The notes under the pieces were generated by a model that was given only the letters and a program-made list of their open reading frames with translations, searched no databases and was not told the DNA's origin. Source: Moraxella catarrhalis (lineage in GTDB: Bacteria > Pseudomonadota > Gammaproteobacteria > Pseudomonadales > Moraxellaceae). Taken from it: a stretch of DNA of 59,204 bases. The DNA lies in contig NZ_LWAH01000011.1 in assembly GCF_001632285.1 (NCBI RefSeq), positions 78,042 through 137,245 of the forward strand, written 5' to 3'. Shown one piece after another: positions 54,188-59,204 of this stretch (position 1 is the first letter of the stretch; every line of letters starts with the position of its first letter). The position numbers and the translations under genes were made by a program.

Positions 54188-56077
54188 TTAAACAGAAATA
54201 TCCGCCAAATCCCCTTTGGTCTCTAGCCACTGTTTTCGGTCTGCTGAGCGTTTTTTGGCAAGCAGCATATCCATGATGCTGTTTGTGCTTGCGGTATCAT
54301 CCAAATCCAAACGAATCAACTTTCGCGTATCAGGGTTCATTGTCGTTTCTTTCAGCTGACTTGGATTCATCTCACCTAGCCCCTTAAAGCGAGTGATTTG
54401 CGTTTTTTTATTACCAAGCCTTGCAAGTACTTGTTCAAGCTCTTCATTATCCAGTGCATAATACACATCCTTACCTGCATCAATACGATACAAAGGCGGT
54501 ACCGCCACATACAGATGACCCGCTTCAATCAGTGCAGGAAAATGCTTCACAAATAACGCACAAATCAGTGTCGCAATATGCAGACCATCTGAATCAGCAT
54601 CTGCTAAGATGCAGATTTTATCATATCGAAGCTCAGATAAATCATCTGATGCAGGATCTACACCAATCGCAATGGCAATGTCATGAATTTCTTGGCTGGA
54701 CAATACAGTATCTGATGACACCTCCCAAGCATTTAAAATTTTACCTCGCAGTGGTAAAATTGCCTGAAATGCATTGTCACGCGCTTGCTTTGCTGATCCA
54801 CCCGCTGACTGACCTTCCACCAAAAACAGCTCTGAACCTTCTTTTAATCCCCCACGACAATCCCACAGCTTACCTGGTAGTGCTGGTCCTTGAGTGACTT
54901 TTTTACGCGCCACTTTTTGTGCAGTTGCTAGGCGTTTGGTGGCTTTTGAAATGGCAAGTTCGGCAATGGCTTTGGCGTGATCTGGATGCTGATTTAGCCA
55001 AAGACTAAAAGCATCTTTAGCCAAGGTTTGAACCAATGGCGCAGCTTCTCGGCTTGATAAGCGTTCTTTGGTTTGTCCACTAAACTGCGGTTCAACAAAT
55101 TTCAGCGATAAAATGTAGTTGACGCCATCCCACACATCCTCACCAGACAGCTTGATTTGACGCGGCAATAAATTATGAATATCACAAAACTCACGCAGTG
55201 CCTCAAGTACACCTGTGCGTAAACCATTGACATGCGTGCCACCTTGAGCAGTTGGAATAAGATTGACATAGCTTTCGGTAATTGGTGTACCGCCCTCAGC
55301 AAGCCACGATAACGCAAAAGTCGCCCCGCCACGCTCACCCAAAGTAGGCTCTTGGCTAACATAAAATGGCTCTTTAGGTAATGTATCAGACCCATCTAGC
55401 TGCTCGGTCAGATATTGCACCACACCATCGGTGAACTGCCAACTTTCACTGTCATTTGGCTCAATCTCACTGATAAAATCAATGTGTAACCCTGCTGCAA
55501 GCACTGCTTTGGCTTTTAGGTTATGCTTAAGGGTTTTAATTGAAAATTTTGGCGTATCAAAATACTGCCCATCCACCCAAAATTGTACTTTGGTACCACG
55601 CTTTTTTTTATTGGCTGATTTATCAGCAATCAAAGCGGTAACAGGCTCACCGTGTTCAAATGCCATCGTGTGCATCAGTCCATCACGCCACACCGTCACC
55701 TCAACGCGTGTGGACAATGCATTTACCACACTGATACCCACGCCATGCAGACCACCAGAGACTTGATAGTTTTCGGTGCTAAATTTACCGCCAGCGTGCA
55801 GGCGTGTCAAAATCAGCTCAACACCTGATTGATTAAATTCAGGGTGAATATCGGTCGGCATCCCACGCCCATCATCCTCAACAGACAGCGAACCATCCTT
55901 ATGCAAAATGACGATGATATGACGAGCAAATCCTGCCAATGCCTCATCGACCGAGTTATCAATGACCTCTTGGGCAAGATGATTGGGACGCATAGTATCA
56001 GTATACATGCCTGGGCGGCGGCGAACTGGTTCTAAACCTTCTAAAACTTCTAATTTTTGTGAATTATATGTGCTCAT
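54188..56077 (-). CDS. parE: DNA topoisomerase IV subunit B
   Basis: ParE is the ATPase subunit that with ParC decatenates replicated chromosomes. The 629-residue protein has the GHKL ATPase motifs (EVIDNSVDEALAGFA, VEDDGRGMPTDIHPE, GGLHGVGISVVNALS), the transducer domain, and the TOPRIM motifs (LFLVEGQSAGGSAKQARDN, ILADADSDGLHI). The quinolone-associated region is intact. It is ParE rather than GyrB by length and by the GMYTD start. There is no clear ribosome site before the ATG. yqiA lies upstream on the same strand. Confidence 0.95.
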   Translation of the reverse strand: MSTYNSQKLEVLEGLEPVRRRPGMYTDTMRPNHLAQEVIDNSVDEALAGFARHIIVILHKDGSLSVEDDGRGMPTDIHPEFNQSGVELILTRLHAGGKFSTENYQVSGGLHGVGISVVNALSTRVEVTVWRDGLMHTMAFEHGEPVTALIADKSANKKKRGTKVQFWVDGQYFDTPKFSIKTLKHNLKAKAVLAAGLHIDFISEIEPNDSESWQFTDGVVQYLTEQLDGSDTLPKEPFYVSQEPTLGERGGATFALSWLAEGGTPITESYVNLIPTAQGGTHVNGLRTGVLEALREFCDIHNLLPRQIKLSGEDVWDGVNYILSLKFVEPQFSGQTKERLSSREAAPLVQTLAKDAFSLWLNQHPDHAKAIAELAISKATKRLATAQKVARKKVTQGPALPGKLWDCRGGLKEGSELFLVEGQSAGGSAKQARDNAFQAILPLRGKILNAWEVSSDTVLSSQEIHDIAIAIGVDPASDDLSELRYDKICILADADSDGLHIATLICALFVKHFPALIEAGHLYVAVPPLYRIDAGKDVYYALDNEELEQVLARLGNKKTQITRFKGLGEMNPSQLKETTMNPDTRKLIRLDLDDTASTNSIMDMLLAKKRSADRKQWLETKGDLADISV

Positions 56078-56274
56078 AAATATTATGGATAAAAATATAG
56101 GTCATTGTACACCAAAGCTAAGATTTTGGGAAATGGTGTTAAATTTTGTCCGCTGTCATGGATTTATCTTGAAGGCTTTGTATTTTTAGAAAAAATACCA
56201 TACTTAATATTGAAGCGATGGATTTTAATACATAAATTTTGAAATACTGATTGTACAAATTCATTTGAATTCAG

Positions 56275-56883
56275 CTATCTTTGATGCAATCGGATAGCCC
56301 AGTCAATCACTGTTGCCACCTGCACTTCATAATCACTAATACGATGATCGCCTCCTGCTTGTGCCAATACTTGCACGCCTTTTTGATCATAAAAAGCTTG
56401 GGTTACCTGTGCGTCTAAAAGCTCATCACCCATCTTAAGTAATACTTTGATTAAATCAGGATTTTTAACAGCCAATCGATGCCGCTCAAACCATGCCAAA
56501 TCACCATAAGTAATCTGCCAACCGCCCGTTGTTGTATAAATCACTGTCTCATCAGACAAAGCACGTTCATCAAAATTTTGATCCAAAAATCGGCGAAAAC
56601 TGATATCAGGCCAGATACTAGGATTGAGCAGCACCGCAGGCACACCCGTCAAATCAGATAATAAATTCGCAAAATACCCGCCAAGAGATGAACCAATTAA
56701 GACGGTATTTCGATCATCAATGATCAGAGATTTTAAGAGCTTGACCACCTCATCAGGTGTACGATTAAGATCAGGTCGAATGACTTCGATATTTGGATAG
56801 TTAGCTTGGCAATAATTTTGTGTGATTTGTGCTTTTATTGCATTGCTATCACTATCTAATCCATGTAGATAAATCAACTTCAT
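56275..56883 (-). CDS. yqiA: YqiA-family esterase (UPF0227)
   Basis: The 202-residue alpha/beta hydrolase starts MKLIYLHGLDSDSNAIKAQ, has the nucleophile elbow GSSLGGYFA (Ser in GxSxG), and a C-terminal AGGDHRI with the catalytic His. E. coli YqiA has weak esterase activity and lies next to parE, the same neighbourhood as here. The 197-base gap to parE may hold a promoter, so co-transcription is not certain. Confidence 0.9.
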   Translation of the reverse strand: MKLIYLHGLDSDSNAIKAQITQNYCQANYPNIEVIRPDLNRTPDEVVKLLKSLIIDDRNTVLIGSSLGGYFANLLSDLTGVPAVLLNPSIWPDISFRRFLDQNFDERALSDETVIYTTTGGWQITYGDLAWFERHRLAVKNPDLIKVLLKMGDELLDAQVTQAFYDQKGVQVLAQAGGDHRISDYEVQVATVIDWAIRLHQR

Positions 56884-57055
56884 AATTTTTCTTAATTAAT
56901 TTTTAAGTTATTATAAATTAATAAATATTGTTTATATGATAAAATATCTTAGGCGTTAAGATTGCTATGATAACATCAAATCAAGCAAGGCGTTATTTAT
57001 ACTAAATGATGGGTTTGATGGTCGCTGTGATAAAGGCGTTCAGCAAGAGGAATAT

Positions 57056-57832
57056 TTAAGGTAGCCATTTTGGGGTTTTGTACCAATAATAGTTAATGGA
57101 TAAGTTGATTAAAAATATCACAAAGACAGCCAAAATATAAATAAACAAATAAAAATCAAAACTGACATATCTCATTATCAAAAATAAGATGGTGTAGATT
57201 GATGCAAATTGTATGGTATTCGTGTTTTTTAATTTTGAACTTAGGGATGATTTTGTATGGCATTTTTGACACACATAATCATCATCTGCTGTATTGTGAA
57301 ATCTTTGAGATTGGCAATGTGGACAATATGGTGCATGTGTATCAAAAGAGGTTGCTAGTTTATCATGGGCAACAGAGATGTTAAAATCATTTTTGACATC
57401 ATCATAGTTATCCACGCCTTTTATTAGGGGTCTGTTTTTTATTTTATAAGCATGATAATATCTTAGATTGTTTTCAATGGCAACAATTGCCACAAAAAAC
57501 AAAAACATGATAAGAATAATCACTGCCACCCAAAATCCTGTTGTAAGATTGAATTTATCTAAATCAGCAAAAGCGAATATATCAGTATAAATCAATATGA
57601 ATATGCCGGTACAAATCACATATAATTTATAATATCTTTTGATGAAATATTTGACAAATTGCCAAAAAGTCATTTGCTGCAAATCAGGCGTAAATGGATT
57701 GACCAATAGGCTTTTTTGGCAATGCAGACAAAAGATGATACCATGTTTATAAATCGCATCACAAAACATCTTGCCACAATCACCATGTGGGCAAGTGCGT
57801 GGGGTGGGTGTCAAGTGAAATAGATTTTTCAT
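57056..57832 (-). CDS. Zinc-ribbon membrane protein, unknown function
   Basis: The 258-residue protein alternates soluble zinc-binding and membrane parts. An N-terminal CPHGDCG ... CLHC pair (about residues 14-38) suggests a first zinc ribbon. Helices follow at about 70-88 and 98-122. A soluble middle carries a second ribbon, CPHC ... CQKC (about 172-195), and two more helices complete it. No catalytic motif is visible. Predicted topology puts both ribbons on the same, probably cytoplasmic, side. It is AT-rich and has no close neighbour of known function. No family is recognised. Confidence 0.65.
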   Translation of the reverse strand: MKNLFHLTPTPRTCPHGDCGKMFCDAIYKHGIIFCLHCQKSLLVNPFTPDLQQMTFWQFVKYFIKRYYKLYVICTGIFILIYTDIFAFADLDKFNLTTGFWVAVIILIMFLFFVAIVAIENNLRYYHAYKIKNRPLIKGVDNYDDVKNDFNISVAHDKLATSFDTHAPYCPHCQSQRFHNTADDDYVCQKCHTKSSLSSKLKNTNTIQFASIYTILFLIMRYVSFDFYLFIYILAVFVIFLINLSINYYWYKTPKWLP

Positions 57833-57907
57833 ACATTTTTAATCAAAAAGTTCATGAACCATCAAAAAAGTTCACTCTGATTTTATCACATGGCATAAAA
57901 ATTGACA

Positions 57908-57940
57908 TAAAAAATCTGCCAAAATATTGACAGATTTTTA
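57908..57940 (-). terminator. Terminator after the last membrane protein gene
   Basis: AAAAATCTG and CAGATTTTT arms (about 57909-57940) pair around a short loop. Read on the minus strand the stem runs into a T tract (TTTTTTATG), a good intrinsic terminator about 20 bases beyond the stop at 57961. Confidence 0.7.
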
Positions 57941-57960
57941 AGAACATTGCTTGTTGGCAA

Positions 57961-59028
57961 TTAACGAAGGTCACGCTCACGAACAGTGATGGGTGATGCC
58001 AAACGGTAATTTGCTGCGGCTGTTTTTGCACCCATGATGCTTGCCACAAAAGTCAGTAGCGTGCTAATCAACCAAAACAGACCAGAGTATAGAGCAGCTT
58101 TACGAGCAGTATCTTCTGCACTTTGTAGAGTTTGCTCAATATTCATCTTAGCATCAGCAATGGCTTGTTCGGTGCTGGCACGATATTCATGATAAGCGGT
58201 GGCAGTTTCTTCACGCACTTCCAACGCCTGCTCTTGGGTTAAACCCTCTGCTTGTAGTTTGGCAATAAGTTCATCGCCTGTAACAATGGCTTGTACCTCG
58301 TCGGCACGCTGCTTGGCATATTCATCAATATTTTTCCATGTGTCAAGATTGGTAAAATCCATGCCATTAAGGTCAGCTTTGGTTTTGTTAAGCATGTCTT
58401 CAAGTACATTCACTGTTGCACTGATTTGTGCTTCATCAAAAGTTTCGTTATTCTTAGCAACCCAAGCTTCGATGTCTTGACGGCTGATATTGCCTGTGGC
58501 TTTTTGGTACAGCTCTTGTGCTTTGGCAGTGATATCGCCACCTGCGGCATCAGATGAGCCAGCTGCTGCGGTAGCACCAGCACCAGCTACTGTTGTTACC
58601 GTTGATGTAACGGCACTGGCAGCCCCTCCAATAGCACCTGCGGTTGTGCCAACAGCGTTGCCAGCAGTTCTTACAATGCCAGTTACACTATTAAAAGCAA
58701 ATACAGAGCTGATGACAACGATGGCTGCTGCGGTTAGCATACCTGTTAAAGCAGCGTCTTTTGGCAAAATGTCGGTACCATCACCAAATAACGCCTCTGG
58801 TGCCGATGCTTTGACAGCAAAAAACCCTGCAACAAAAGCACTGATTAAAGCGGTTACTGCGGTATAAACACCAGCAGCAATGCCTGCGCCACGCAAATCT
58901 AGTGATAAAAAAGAGCTTAGCACTAAGGCCAAAGCCAGCATTATCATAGATACAACAAGACCCATCAAAAGTCCTGCAAAAATGCCACGCCATGAAGGGC
59001 GTCTGGCGACCGTTGTATGAATGCTCAT
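57961..59028 (-). CDS. Ala/Gly-rich membrane protein with repeat-marked promoter
   Basis: The 355-residue protein has hydrophobic segments at about 17-40, 47-72 and 92-114, and a last one near 312-338. Between them lies an Ala/Gly/Thr-rich stretch (about 120-168) and a charged helical region (about 170-310) with DITAKAQELYQKATG and repeated Glu/Ala/Gln helices suggesting a coiled coil. It ends RLASPITVRERDLR. GAGGA lies before the ATG. I do not recognise a family. It resembles small membrane proteins with soluble helical inserts rather than a transporter. A near-perfect promoter and seven GTTC copies lie upstream, suggesting expression may be phase-variable. Confidence 0.75.
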   Translation of the reverse strand: MSIHTTVARRPSWRGIFAGLLMGLVVSMIMLALALVLSSFLSLDLRGAGIAAGVYTAVTALISAFVAGFFAVKASAPEALFGDGTDILPKDAALTGMLTAAAIVVISSVFAFNSVTGIVRTAGNAVGTTAGAIGGAASAVTSTVTTVAGAGATAAAGSSDAAGGDITAKAQELYQKATGNISRQDIEAWVAKNNETFDEAQISATVNVLEDMLNKTKADLNGMDFTNLDTWKNIDEYAKQRADEVQAIVTGDELIAKLQAEGLTQEQALEVREETATAYHEYRASTEQAIADAKMNIEQTLQSAEDTARKAALYSGLFWLISTLLTFVASIMGAKTAAANYRLASPITVRERDLR

Positions 59029-59095
59029 AAGTAATCCTCTACAATCTTAATATAAAAAATAGTGATAATTGATATGATGATATAAAAATTAAATC

Positions 59096-59124
59096 CGAAC
59101 GAACGAACGAACGAACGAACGAAC
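59096..59124. repeat. Seven-copy GAAC/GTTC tetranucleotide repeat in a 5' leader
   Basis: GAAC repeats seven times without error (59097-59124), with one further matching C before it. On the gene's strand this is (GTTC)7, starting directly after the -10 hexamer. It ends about 68 bases before the start codon. Long perfect tetranucleotide tracts are slippage-prone in host-adapted Moraxella and Haemophilus. Confidence 0.97.
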
Positions 59125-59153
59125 ATTATAAAAAAAGTTTGTGTAATATTCAA
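59125..59153 (-). promoter_or_regulatory. Near-consensus promoter of the repeat-marked gene
   Basis: On the minus strand TTGAAT (59153-59148) is followed after exactly 17 bases by a perfect TATAAT (59130-59125). The transcription start should fall about 7 bases later, inside the GTTC repeat. Confidence 0.8.
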
Positions 59154-59204
59154 TAAGACTTTGGTAACTATCAAGCAATAATACCCAACCCCCAAACAAA
59201 ACCC

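Noticed and set aside
54421..54897. 158-codon plus-strand open frame inside parE.
   Set aside because: It is antisense to the conserved TOPRIM region of parE and has a composition typical of a shadow frame.
59096..59124. GAAC repeat considered as part of a CRISPR array or a coding repeat.
   Set aside because: There are no spacers, the unit is four bases, and no convincing open frame crosses it. It fits a 5' leader repeat.
1..59204. Search for tRNA, rRNA, tmRNA or other known structured RNA genes.
   Set aside because: No cloverleaf arms with a CCA end, no rRNA-like blocks and no recognisable riboswitch cores were seen by eye.

Overview
The window looks like chromosome from a Moraxella-type gammaproteobacterium (Moraxellaceae). 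The evidence is moderate-to-low GC, the order of housekeeping blocks (recN-algH-ruvX, pcnB-folK-panB-panC-rapZ, ubiG-mupP-yciK, plsB next to galU-pgi, hisB-hisH), tesB/plsB and lptF/pepA divergence, and short-repeat (phase-variation style) tracts. This assignment rests on recalled family resemblance, not on a search. No rRNA, tRNA, CRISPR array, prophage or complete insertion sequence is visible.

Region 1 (1-3700) is a restriction-modification island. A type II cassette sits here: a predicted PD-(D/E)xK endonuclease, convergent and overlapping with a C5-cytosine methyltransferase, which is preceded by a small XRE regulator. The cassette lies between two broken pieces of what looks like an older restriction system: a truncated N6-type methylase at 143-712 and the 3' end of a helicase/restriction-like protein at 3120-3635. 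The cassette appears to have replaced the middle of the old system. A heptamer repeat runs off the left edge.

Region 2 (3700-13980) carries hslO, glmS and galE, then a decayed patch at 8090-9560. The patch holds an adhesin-E-like protein, a lipoprotein interrupted by an in-frame TAG where Trp is expected, and a J-domain remnant. Next come galU-pgi and a UDP-glucose-dehydrogenase-like protein in which every expected catalytic residue is replaced. This resembles the galU/ugd/gpi module at the edge of Acinetobacter capsule loci.

Region 3 (14000-32700) is mostly housekeeping: phospholipid synthesis (plsB), thioesterase (tesB), a DUF1615 lipoprotein, the LPS exporter permeases (lptF, lptG), pepA, tyrB, a LysR regulator, a ChaA antiporter, a CNNM/CorC protein, ubiG-mupP-yciK, dsbA and darP.

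Region 4 (32690-41220) opens with a frameshifted Sel1-repeat pseudogene and an orphan half-size type I specificity (HsdS) gene inserted right after rapZ. The pantothenate/folate/poly(A) operon (pcnB-folK-small ORF-panB-panC-rapZ), comEA, mazG and cysK follow.

Region 5 (41220-59204) holds manB, qmcA-nfeD, an MFS transporter, fabF, xerD, tusA, recN-algH-ruvX, def, hisB-hisH, parE, yqiA, a zinc-ribbon membrane protein, and a final alanine-rich membrane protein. That last gene has a near-consensus promoter followed at once by seven GTTC tetranucleotide copies, a strong candidate for 5'-leader phase variation. Many genes are packed into minus-strand operons with 1-4 base overlaps.
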